DNA of 41,742 bases from positions 1-41,742 of the forward strand of contig JAFZIL010000098.1 in assembly GCA_017554385.1 (NCBI GenBank), written 5' to 3'. Position numbers and translations under genes: made by a program. The number at the start of each line of letters is the position of its first letter. Within the stretch, counting starts at the first letter, position 1. This DNA is from Prevotella sp. GTDB lineage: Bacteria; Bacteroidota; Bacteroidia; Bacteroidales; Bacteroidaceae. Of this stretch, positions 7,497 through 15,607 are shown one piece after another. A model generated the notes under the pieces. It worked only from the letters and a program-made list of their open reading frames with translations, was not told the origin of the DNA and did not search any database.

Positions 7497-8576
7497 ATGA
7501 GAGATGTGACTCTTGTGCTGCAGGACGGCACGACATTCAGAGGAAAAAGCTTCGGCTACGAGCAAAACGTAGTCGGCGAAGTGGTCTTCAACACAGCCAT
7601 GATGGGTTATCCCGAGAGCCTGACCGATCCGAGCTATGCCGGACAGTTGATGGTGCTGACGTATCCGTTGGTGGGAAACTACGGCGTACCTCCGTTTACT
7701 GTCGAGAAGAATGGTATCGCTACGTTTATGGAGAGCGACAGAATCTATGCAAGTGCCATTATCGTCAGCGACTACAGTACTGAGTACTCGCATTGGAATG
7801 CCTGCGAGAGTCTTGGCGACTGGCTGAAGAGAGAAAAGGTGCCTGGCGTGACAGGCATTGATACGCGCCAGTTGACAAAGGTGCTGCGTGAGCACGGTGT
7901 GATGATGGGGCGTATCGTCTTCGACGAAATGAGTAATGAGAAATTAGAAATGAGTAATGACTATGGCAGCATCAACTGGGTGGCACGTGTATCCTGCAAA
8001 GACATCATCCGCTACAATGAAGGTGCAGGCCGTAAGATAGTGCTGGTTGATTGTGGCGTGAAAAATAACATCATCCGATGCCTGATTAATCGCGGAGTGG
8101 AGGTCATCCGTGTGCCCTGGAACTACGACTACACAGATATGACGTTCGACGGGCTGTTCCTCGCAAATGGTCCGGGTGACCCGGATATGTGCGTCGATGC
8201 CGTAGAGGTATTGAAGAAGCAGATGTCTATGTCGCGTAAGCCCATCTGTGGCATCTGTATGGGTAACCAGTTGCTGGCAAAGGCTGGTGGCGCTACGATC
8301 TATAAGCTGAAGTACGGACACCGTTCGCATAACCAGCCGGTGCGCGAGGTGGGAACCAATCGCTGCTATGTGACCTCACAGAATCATGGATATGCCGTTG
8401 ATGCCGCTACGTTGGGCAACGACTGGCGTGAACTGTTTGTGAATATGAACGACGGTTCGAATGAGGGTATACGCCATCTGTCGTATCCTTGGTTCTCCAG
8501 CCAGTTCCACCCAGAGGCCTGTTCCGGTCCTGTAGACACGGAATTTATGTTTGACCGTTTCATTGAGACGCTTTAG
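7497..8576 (+). CDS. carA: Carbamoyl-phosphate synthase small subunit
   Basis: A 359-aa glutamine-hydrolysing subunit of carbamoyl-phosphate synthetase, feeding pyrimidine and arginine synthesis. The N-terminal domain starts MRDVTLVLQDGTTFRGKSFG. The class I amidotransferase domain shows the nucleophile in ICGICMGNQLLA and the His-Glu of SQFHPEA. The frame opens further upstream (7407), but homology begins at 7497 and the upstream part is repeat and hairpin sequence. Residues about 144-156 are encoded by a five-unit 7-bp tandem repeat. It lies 34 nt before carB. Confidence 0.95.
   Translation: MRDVTLVLQDGTTFRGKSFGYEQNVVGEVVFNTAMMGYPESLTDPSYAGQLMVLTYPLVGNYGVPPFTVEKNGIATFMESDRIYASAIIVSDYSTEYSHWNACESLGDWLKREKVPGVTGIDTRQLTKVLREHGVMMGRIVFDEMSNEKLEMSNDYGSINWVARVSCKDIIRYNEGAGRKIVLVDCGVKNNIIRCLINRGVEVIRVPWNYDYTDMTFDGLFLANGPGDPDMCVDAVEVLKKQMSMSRKPICGICMGNQLLAKAGGATIYKLKYGHRSHNQPVREVGTNRCYVTSQNHGYAVDAATLGNDWRELFVNMNDGSNEGIRHLSYPWFSSQFHPEACSGPVDTEFMFDRFIETL
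7928..7962. repeat. Five-unit heptamer array inside carA
   Basis: Tandem 7-mers AATGAGT, AATGAGA, AATTAGA, AATGAGT, AATGACT run without gaps through coding sequence. They encode a polar segment (EMSNEKLEMSND) in the linker before the glutaminase domain. Confidence 0.8.
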
Positions 8577-8577
8577 T

Positions 8578-8605
8578 AGTTAAGAGTTACGAATTAAGAG
8601 TTAAG
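8578..8605. repeat. Heptamer array between carA and carB
   Basis: Four tandem 7-mers, AGTTAAG, AGTTACG, AATTAAG, AGTTAAG, fill the carA-carB gap and end 5 nt before the carB start, where the ribosome-binding region lies. Confidence 0.75.
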
Positions 8606-8610
8606 AAAGA

Positions 8611-11600
8611 ATGAGAGACAATAATATAAAAAAGGTGTTGCTGCTGGGTAGCGGCGCGTTGAAGATCGGTGAGGCCGGAGAGTTTGATTATAGTGGTTCG
8701 CAGGCACTGAAGGCATTGAGGGAGGAAGGTATCAAAACGGTGCTTATCAACCCCAATATCGCAACGGTGCAGACTTCGGAGGGTGTGGCCGATGAGATAT
8801 ACTTCCTGCCCGTACAGCCCTATTTCGTTGAGCGTGTCATTGAGAAAGAAAGACCCGACGGCATCCTGTTGGCCTTTGGAGGTCAGACGGCATTAAACTG
8901 TGGCGTAGAACTCTATAAGAGCGGAGTGCTCGAGAAATATGGCGTGCGTGTGCTCGGTACTCCTGTACAGGCTATCATCGACACTGAGGACCGCGAGCTT
9001 TTTGTGAAGAAACTCGACGAAATCGGTGTGAAGACCATTAAGAGTCAGGCATGCTCAGATATCGCTGAGGCCCGAAAGGCTGCTGCCGGGCTGGGCTATC
9101 CCGTCATCATTCGTGCAGCATACGCCCTTGGTGGACTCGGCTCGGGTTTCTGTGACGATGAGCAACAACTGAATGCACTTTGTGAAAAGGCCTTCGCTTT
9201 CTCACCGCAGGTGCTTGTGGAGAAGTCGCTCAAAGGTTGGAAGGAGATAGAGTACGAAGTGGTACGCGACCGCTTCGACAACTGTATCACCGTCTGTAAC
9301 ATGGAGAACTTCGACCCGCTGGGCATCCATACTGGCGAGTCGATTGTCATTGCTCCCTCGCAGACGCTTACCAATTCGGAATACCATAAGCTGCGCGCAC
9401 TGGCTATCAAGATTATCCGTCATATTGGCATCGTAGGAGAATGTAACGTTCAGTATGCCTTCGATCCGCAATCAGAAGATTATCGCGTTATCGAGGTCAA
9501 CGCCCGTCTCAGTCGCTCGTCTGCCTTGGCATCAAAGGCTACGGGCTATCCTCTCGCTTTCGTTGCTGCCAAGCTTGGATTGGGGTATGGTCTCTTCGAT
9601 TTGAAGAACTCGGTGACCAAGACCACGAGTGCTTTCTTTGAACCTGCGCTCGACTACGTGGTCTGCAAGATTCCCCGTTGGGACCTCTCAAAGTTCCACG
9701 GTGTAGATAAGGAACTCGGTTCGTCGATGAAGTCTGTCGGTGAGGTGATGGCTATAGGCCGTACCTTTGAGGAAGCCCTGCAAAAAGGCTTGCGCATGAT
9801 AGGTCAGAGCATGCATGGCTTCGTCGAGAACAAGGAACTTCAGATAGCCGATATCGATGCTGCCCTGAGAGAACCGACGGACAAGCGCATCTTTGTTATC
9901 TCGAAGGCCATGCACCTGCCAGAATACGATATTGACAAGATACACGAGCTCACGAAGATTGACAAGTGGTTCCTCTATAAACTCCAGCACATCATCGAGA
10001 TTGACGAGCGGTTGAAGAAGCAGAATATCAATACGCTGGAAGCCGACCTGCTCCGTGAGGCGAAGGTTTATGGATTTACTGATTTCCAGATTGCCCGTGC
10101 CATCGGTCTTGAAAGTGAGTGTCGCACGATGCACGAGGCACTGCTATTGGTGCGTAACCGTCGTAAGCAACTCGGAATCCTGCCTGTTGTGAAACAGATT
10201 GATACCTTGGCTGCTGAGTATCCTGCCCAGACCAACTATCTTTACGTCACCTATTCTGGCGTGGCAAGCGATATCCAGTTCGAAAATGATAAGAAAAGCA
10301 TTATAGTCCTTGGGTCAGGTGCTTATCGCATCGGTTCCTCCGTGGAGTTCGACTGGTGTGGTGTGCAGGCTCTTAACACCATTCGTCGAGAAGGATGGCG
10401 TTCGGTAATGATCAATTACAATCCTGAGACTGTATCCACCGATTACGACATGTGCGACCGTCTCTATTTCGACGAGCTGACCTTCGAGCGTGTTCTTGAC
10501 ATCATTGATATGGAACAGCCCTACGGCGTGATTGTCTCTACGGGTGGTCAGATACCGAATAACCTTGCGGTCTATTTGGATGAACAGCATGTGAACATCC
10601 TTGGCACTCAGGCCAATGACATTGATGGAGCAGAGGATCGTGCGAAGTTCTCCCAAATGCTGAACGAGATTGGCGTCAACCAGCCTGAATGGAGTGCGCT
10701 GACTTCAATGGATGATATCGACAAGTTTGTTGATAGGGTGGGGTTCCCGGTCTTGGTGCGTCCATCTTATGTCCTTTCTGGTGCAGCCATGAACGTCTGT
10801 TCAAACCGTGACGAGCTCGAGCGATTCCTCCAGCTTGCAGCTAACGTCAGCGAGGATCATCCTGTTGTAGTGTCGAAGTTTATTGAGCATGCAAAAGAGA
10901 TTGAAATGGATGCTGTGGCAAAGGATGGAGAAATCCTGGCTTATGCTATCTCAGAGCATATCGAGTTTGCGGGTGTCCACTCTGGCGACGCTACCATCCA
11001 GTTCCCGCCTCAGAAGCTCTATGTCGAGACAGTGCGCCGCATCAAGCGTATCTCTCGTCAGATAGCAGCTGCACTGCATATCAATGGCCCGTTCAACATC
11101 CAGTATATGGCACGCGACAACGATATCCTTGTGATTGAGTGTAATCTTCGTGCCTCGCGCTCTTTCCCCTTTGTGAGCAAGGTCCTGAAACTCAATCTCA
11201 TTGACCTGGCTACTCGTGTCATGCTTGGACTGCCCGTTGAACGTCCCCACAAGAATCTCTTCGATCTCGACTATGTGGGTATCAAGGCTTCGCAGTTCAG
11301 CTTCAATCGTCTGCAGAAAGCCGACCCGGTTCTTGGCGTCGATATGGCTTCTACGGGTGAAGTGGGCTGCATAGGCGACAACACGCATACTGCCCTCTTG
11401 AAGGCGATGCTCTCTGTAGGCCATCGCATCCCGAAGAAGACGATTCTTCTTTCTACCGGTGGAGCAAAGCAGAAGGCAGAAATGCTCGATGCCGCCCGTA
11501 TGCTTGTGGAGCATGGCTTTGAGCTCTATGCCACCGGTGGAACGTCGAAGTATCTCACCGATAACGGCGTGAAGAACACCCGCGTCCTCTGGCCTTCTGA

Positions 11601-11850
11601 GAACAGCGAGAATTCAGAGTGCCCGGATGCTCTTACACTATTGCATCAGCACAAGATCGACATGGTGGTGAACATCCCCAAGAACCTTACCACCCACGAA
11701 CTGACCAATGGTTACAAGATACGTCGTGCAGCCATCGACCTTAATGTGCCGCTCATTACCAACTCGCGTCTGGCTTCTGCATTCATTCAGGCATTCTGCA
11801 CCGTTCCGCTTGAACAGATTGGTATTAAGGCATGGTCGGAATATAAGTAG
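8611..11850 (+). CDS. carB: Carbamoyl-phosphate synthase large subunit
   Basis: A 1079-aa large subunit that makes carbamoyl phosphate from bicarbonate, ATP and ammonia delivered by CarA. Two homologous halves are visible, each with a carbamoyl-phosphate-synthase N-lobe (VLLLGSGALKIGEAGEFDYSG; IIVLGSGAYRIGSSVEFDWCG) and an ATP-grasp domain (VIEVNARLSRSSALASKATG; VIECNLRASRSFPFVSK). The last 130 residues form an MGS-like allosteric domain (ILLSTGGAKQKAEML, ELYATGGTSKYL). Length is normal. A strong hairpin follows the stop. Confidence 0.97.
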   Translation: MRDNNIKKVLLLGSGALKIGEAGEFDYSGSQALKALREEGIKTVLINPNIATVQTSEGVADEIYFLPVQPYFVERVIEKERPDGILLAFGGQTALNCGVELYKSGVLEKYGVRVLGTPVQAIIDTEDRELFVKKLDEIGVKTIKSQACSDIAEARKAAAGLGYPVIIRAAYALGGLGSGFCDDEQQLNALCEKAFAFSPQVLVEKSLKGWKEIEYEVVRDRFDNCITVCNMENFDPLGIHTGESIVIAPSQTLTNSEYHKLRALAIKIIRHIGIVGECNVQYAFDPQSEDYRVIEVNARLSRSSALASKATGYPLAFVAAKLGLGYGLFDLKNSVTKTTSAFFEPALDYVVCKIPRWDLSKFHGVDKELGSSMKSVGEVMAIGRTFEEALQKGLRMIGQSMHGFVENKELQIADIDAALREPTDKRIFVISKAMHLPEYDIDKIHELTKIDKWFLYKLQHIIEIDERLKKQNINTLEADLLREAKVYGFTDFQIARAIGLESECRTMHEALLLVRNRRKQLGILPVVKQIDTLAAEYPAQTNYLYVTYSGVASDIQFENDKKSIIVLGSGAYRIGSSVEFDWCGVQALNTIRREGWRSVMINYNPETVSTDYDMCDRLYFDELTFERVLDIIDMEQPYGVIVSTGGQIPNNLAVYLDEQHVNILGTQANDIDGAEDRAKFSQMLNEIGVNQPEWSALTSMDDIDKFVDRVGFPVLVRPSYVLSGAAMNVCSNRDELERFLQLAANVSEDHPVVVSKFIEHAKEIEMDAVAKDGEILAYAISEHIEFAGVHSGDATIQFPPQKLYVETVRRIKRISRQIAAALHINGPFNIQYMARDNDILVIECNLRASRSFPFVSKVLKLNLIDLATRVMLGLPVERPHKNLFDLDYVGIKASQFSFNRLQKADPVLGVDMASTGEVGCIGDNTHTALLKAMLSVGHRIPKKTILLSTGGAKQKAEMLDAARMLVEHGFELYATGGTSKYLTDNGVKNTRVLWPSENSENSECPDALTLLHQHKIDMVVNIPKNLTTHELTNGYKIRRAAIDLNVPLITNSRLASAFIQAFCTVPLEQIGIKAWSEYK

Positions 11851-11884
11851 ACTATTGGCTATTCTTTAGTTATGTCATGAATCT

Positions 11885-11914
11885 TTGGGCTGGAATGAAA
11901 GATTTCCAGCCCAA
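11885..11914 (+). terminator. Hairpin terminator after carB
   Basis: An 11-bp perfect inverted repeat (11885-11895 with 11904-11914) and an 8-nt loop lie 34 nt after the carB stop. Only a weak T-run follows. Confidence 0.7.
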
Positions 11915-11916
11915 TT

Positions 11917-11948
11917 GCATCGTATTCGCAAAAAAATGAGTAATTTTG
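11917..11948 (+). promoter_or_regulatory. Promoter of the fabD operon
   Basis: TAATTTTG at 11941-11948 is a good -7 box 40 nt before fabD. A possible -33 TTG begins at about 11915-11917, with a rather long spacer of 23 nt. Confidence 0.55.
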
Positions 11949-11988
11949 CAGCGCGAAATCAATTAGTATTCAATAATCAAAAGGAAAA

Positions 11989-12876
11989 ATGAAAGCATTT
12001 GTATTCCCCGGTCAGGGAGCACAGTTTGTAGGTATGGGCAAAGACCTGTACGAAAACAACGCTAAGGCAAAAGAATTGTTTGACAAGGCTAACGACATTT
12101 TGGGATATCGTATCACAGACATTATGTTCGAGGGAACCGATGATGATCTGAAGCAGACGAAGGTTACCCAACCTGCAGTATTCCTCCATTCTGTTATTTC
12201 GGCTATTTGCATGGGCGATGCATTCCAGCCCCAGATGACTGCCGGTCACTCTTTGGGTGAGTTCTCGGCACTTGTGGCTTCAGGAGCACTCTCGTTCGAG
12301 GATGGATTACGCTTGGTCTATGCCCGTGCTATGGCTATGCAGAAGGCTTGTGAAGCTATGCCTTCGACAATGGCTGCCATTATTGGTCTGCCTGACGAGA
12401 AAGTCGAGGAAATATGCAACAGCATCAATCGTGAGGGTCATGTTTGTGTATGTGCCAACTATAATAATCCAGGACAGCTGGTTATCAGTGGAAATGTTGA
12501 GGCTATCAACGAGGCTTGTGAGCAACTGAAGGCTGCCGGTGCCAAGCGTGCATTGCCGCTGAAGGTAGGTGGCGCCTTCCACTCTCCCTTGATGCAGCCT
12601 GCCAAGGACGAACTCCAAGCCGCTATCGAGGCTACTCCTTTCCAGACTCCTTCATGTCCTGTCTATCAGAATGTTGACGGCAAGCCTCATACTGATCCTG
12701 CAGAAATCAAGTCAAACCTGATTGCACAGTTGACCAGTTCCGTTCGTTGGACGCAGTGTGTGCAGTCGATGATTGCCGATGGTGCCGACGACTTCACTGA
12801 GTGCGGCCCTGGCAAAGCACTTCGTGGAATGATTTCCAAGATCAATAGTGAGGTAAGTGCTCACGGGATAGAGTAA
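11989..12876 (+). CDS. fabD: Malonyl-CoA:ACP transacylase
   Basis: A 295-aa FabD that loads malonyl groups onto acyl carrier protein for fatty acid synthesis. Landmarks are FPGQGAQFVGMG at the N-terminus, the serine nucleophile in AGHSLGEFSAL, the catalytic His in GGAFHSPLM, and ECGPGKALRGM near the end. Length is typical. The stop codon overlaps the next start (TAATG), so translation of the GH13 gene is probably coupled to it. Confidence 0.95.
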   Translation: MKAFVFPGQGAQFVGMGKDLYENNAKAKELFDKANDILGYRITDIMFEGTDDDLKQTKVTQPAVFLHSVISAICMGDAFQPQMTAGHSLGEFSALVASGALSFEDGLRLVYARAMAMQKACEAMPSTMAAIIGLPDEKVEEICNSINREGHVCVCANYNNPGQLVISGNVEAINEACEQLKAAGAKRALPLKVGGAFHSPLMQPAKDELQAAIEATPFQTPSCPVYQNVDGKPHTDPAEIKSNLIAQLTSSVRWTQCVQSMIADGADDFTECGPGKALRGMISKINSEVSAHGIE

Positions 12877-14540
12877 TGATGAAAATTGTAATATATCAGG
12901 TTTTTACCCGCCTTTACGGTAACCGCAACACTACTCGCACCAAAAATGGTTCTATCGAGGAGAATGGTTGCGGTAAGCTTGCCGACTTCACTCCTACGGT
13001 GCTGAAGCAGATTAGGGAGAAGGGCGTCACACATGTGTGGTACACAGGTGTCATCCGTCATGCCACCCAGACTGACTATAGCAGCTATGGCATTCCCCGA
13101 CAGCATCCAGCAGTAGTGAAGGGTAGGGCAGGCTCACCATACGCTATCACCGACTATTACGACATTGACCCCGACTTGGCGGTCAATGTCGATAAGCGTA
13201 TGGAAGAGTTTGAGAAGCTCGTAGCCCGTACCCATCGTGCAGGACTAAAGATGATTATCGACTTCGTGCCTAATCATGTGGCGCGACAGTACAAGAGCGT
13301 TGCCAAGCCAAAGGGCGTTGCCGATCTCGGTGAGGACGATGATCCTTCAATGGGCTTCAGCCTTCAGAACAATTTCTATTATTGCCCTGGCCAGTCGTTT
13401 GCTCCCCACTTCGACCTGTATCATGGCGAGAAGGAACCTTATTGTGAGACACCTGCCAAGGCTACAGGAAATGACTGCTTCGGCAATGCTCCAGGACAGA
13501 ACGACTGGTATGAAACGGTGAAACTGAACTATGGTGTCGACTATTATGCCGGACAGACACCATCCTCTCTTCAACTTCCTTCTACTACCATCCCCTCTAC
13601 TTGGCAAAAGATGCTCGACATCTTGCTGTTCTGGGCTTCCAAGGGCATCGATGGCTTCCGTTGCGACATGGCTGAAATGGTACCTGCTGCTTTCTGGGCA
13701 TGGGCCACAACGAAAGTCAAAGAGGCTTATCCTGAAATCCTGTTTGTCGGTGAGGTATATAATCCAGGTGAGTATCGTCACTATCTGGCTTCCGGCTTTG
13801 ATTATCTCTATGATAAGGTTGGCATGTATGATGTCATGCGTGACGTTATCTGTCATCGCCGTGGTACTGATGCCCTCACGTGGGCTTGGCAGATGAACGA
13901 TGACATTGCTTCCCACATGCTCTATTTTCTTGAGAACCATGATGAGCAGCGCATTGCCAGCGACTTCTTTGCTGCTAATGCGCAAAAGGCCGTACCTGCA
14001 CTTATTGCCAATGTACTGATGCAGCAGAATCCATTCATGCTCTATGCAGGCCAGGAGTATGGTGAGGCGGGTATGGATGTCGAAGGCTTCAGCGGTCATG
14101 ACGGAAGAACGACAATCTTTGACTATTGGTCTTTGGATACGCTCTGCCGAGCAGCAGCCAAGAAACTGACGAATGAAGAGCAGGCACTTGCAGATACGTA
14201 CAGCCGCGTACTTAACATCGCTATCAGCGAAAAGGCCGTTGGTGAAGGCAAGTCGTTCGATCTTACCTATGTAAATGCGCAGCATTTCCGTCAGTATGCT
14301 TTCCTTAGGAAGGCTGGCCATGAGGTACTCTTCGTAGTTGTCAACTTCGATGACCGTCCAGTGAACTGCGACGTGCTGATCCCAGCGCACGCTTTCGACT
14401 ATTTCCAAATGAACGAAGACAACTATACAGCCGTCGACTTGCTTACTGACGAACAGCATGTCCTTACTTTCAAACGTGACGGGAAAGTGCTCGTATCGAT
14501 TGCGAAGCGTAGTGGTGTCATATTGAAATTCAAAGTGTAA
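12876..14540 (+). CDS. GH13 alpha-amylase family protein
   Basis: A 554-aa glycoside hydrolase family 13 protein. The (beta/alpha)8 barrel motifs are present: IDFVPNHV (region I), the nucleophile Asp in GFRCDMAE (region II), the acid/base Glu in FVGEVYNP (region III), and FLENHDEQR (region IV). A C-terminal all-beta domain covers about residues 440-554. There is no signal peptide, so it is probably cytoplasmic and acts on glycogen or imported malto-oligosaccharides; specificity cannot be read. One-nucleotide overlaps at both ends tie it to fabD and to the PorD-like gene. Confidence 0.9.
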   Translation: MMKIVIYQVFTRLYGNRNTTRTKNGSIEENGCGKLADFTPTVLKQIREKGVTHVWYTGVIRHATQTDYSSYGIPRQHPAVVKGRAGSPYAITDYYDIDPDLAVNVDKRMEEFEKLVARTHRAGLKMIIDFVPNHVARQYKSVAKPKGVADLGEDDDPSMGFSLQNNFYYCPGQSFAPHFDLYHGEKEPYCETPAKATGNDCFGNAPGQNDWYETVKLNYGVDYYAGQTPSSLQLPSTTIPSTWQKMLDILLFWASKGIDGFRCDMAEMVPAAFWAWATTKVKEAYPEILFVGEVYNPGEYRHYLASGFDYLYDKVGMYDVMRDVICHRRGTDALTWAWQMNDDIASHMLYFLENHDEQRIASDFFAANAQKAVPALIANVLMQQNPFMLYAGQEYGEAGMDVEGFSGHDGRTTIFDYWSLDTLCRAAAKKLTNEEQALADTYSRVLNIAISEKAVGEGKSFDLTYVNAQHFRQYAFLRKAGHEVLFVVVNFDDRPVNCDVLIPAHAFDYFQMNEDNYTAVDLLTDEQHVLTFKRDGKVLVSIAKRSGVILKFKV

Positions 14541-15448
14541 TGTATAACAGGTTATTCATACTTCTATTCATCATCTGCCTTGGTAGATTGGAACTGGTGG
14601 CGCAGGAGATTCAGGCTACGGTAAGAATCAATCATAGTCAGATTCAAGGTACCGATGCCTCGGTTTTCGATAATCTGCAGCAAACGCTGGAGCAGTTTAT
14701 AAATGAGCACCAGTGGACGGCCTTGCAGTTTCAGGAGAACGAACGCATCACATGTAACTTTAACATTACTGTGACGAAGTATGAACAAAGTGACAATCGC
14801 TTCACCTGTAATGCGCTGATTCAGGCCAATCGGCCCGTATTCAATTCTGCTTATACAACTACTATTTATAATAATACGGACAAGAATTTCATCTTTGACT
14901 TTGCGCAGTTTGACCAGTTGAACTTCAATGAGGAGGTTATCGATAACCAGCTTGTGGCGCTCGTTGCCTATTATTGTTACCTGATCATTGGTCTTGACCT
15001 TGACACCTTCTCGCCGTTGGGTGGCACAGATGTGCTACAGCGTTGCATGTATCTGGTCAACAACGCCCAGTCGCTCGATTATCCTGGATGGAAGTCGTTT
15101 GAAGACTCTCGAAATCGTTTCGCTCTTATCAGTGATTATCTTGATGAGGGTATGAAGCCCTTCCGCCAGTTACAATACGACTACTATAGAACCGGTCTCG
15201 ACGAGATGGCACAGAACGTGGAACGTGGACGTACGAACGTTACTACAGCTATTGAGAACGATCTGAAGAAGGCCCACGAGAACAAGCCCCTCAGCCTCTT
15301 GCCCCAGATATGGACTGACTATAAGCGTGATGAGTTGGCCAACATTTACAAAGGCAAGGGAACTCAGAAGGAGAAAGAGTCTGTCTATGAGATACTTTTC
15401 TCCATAAATGCCTCGCAAAACAATGCATGGGAGAAGATAAAGCAGTGA
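14540..15448 (+). CDS. porD: DUF4835 protein, PorD-like type IX secretion component
   Basis: A 302-aa secreted or periplasmic protein with a signal peptide (about residues 1-21, ending LVAQ). It matches the DUF4835 family by its opening EIQATVRINHSQIQGTD, the central YYCYLIIGLDLDTFSPLGG, and the C-terminal ANIYKG. As I recall, this family is annotated PorD in type IX secretion, a system limited to Bacteroidetes; I am less sure of the symbol than of the family. It is the last gene of the fabD-GH13-porD unit and is followed by a strong hairpin. Confidence 0.82.
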   Translation: MYNRLFILLFIICLGRLELVAQEIQATVRINHSQIQGTDASVFDNLQQTLEQFINEHQWTALQFQENERITCNFNITVTKYEQSDNRFTCNALIQANRPVFNSAYTTTIYNNTDKNFIFDFAQFDQLNFNEEVIDNQLVALVAYYCYLIIGLDLDTFSPLGGTDVLQRCMYLVNNAQSLDYPGWKSFEDSRNRFALISDYLDEGMKPFRQLQYDYYRTGLDEMAQNVERGRTNVTTAIENDLKKAHENKPLSLLPQIWTDYKRDELANIYKGKGTQKEKESVYEILFSINASQNNAWEKIKQ

Positions 15449-15481
15449 TATACGAGTTTTTTCAATAAAAAAAGTTAAATA

Positions 15482-15519
15482 TTGGGAGTTGCAGCAAGCG
15501 GAAAAGCTGTAACTCCCAA
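15482..15519 (+). terminator. Terminator after the porD-like gene
   Basis: A 14-bp stem with one G-U pair (15482-15495 with 15506-15519), a 10-nt loop and a following ATTTT lie 33 nt after the stop. The -7 box of rpsA begins 9 nt later. Confidence 0.8.
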
Positions 15520-15527
15520 ATTTTCAG

Positions 15528-15535
15528 TACCTTTG
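15528..15535 (+). promoter_or_regulatory. -7 promoter element of rpsA
   Basis: TACCTTTG followed by C matches TAnnTTTG; it lies 72 nt before the rpsA start, leaving a leader of about 65 nt. No convincing -33 element is visible because the region overlaps the upstream terminator stem. Confidence 0.55.
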
Positions 15536-15607
15536 CAGCCGCTTTATGTACATAGTTCACATAATGTCCAACTTTATTAATTACAAACAACAATTTTTTA
15601 AACAATT

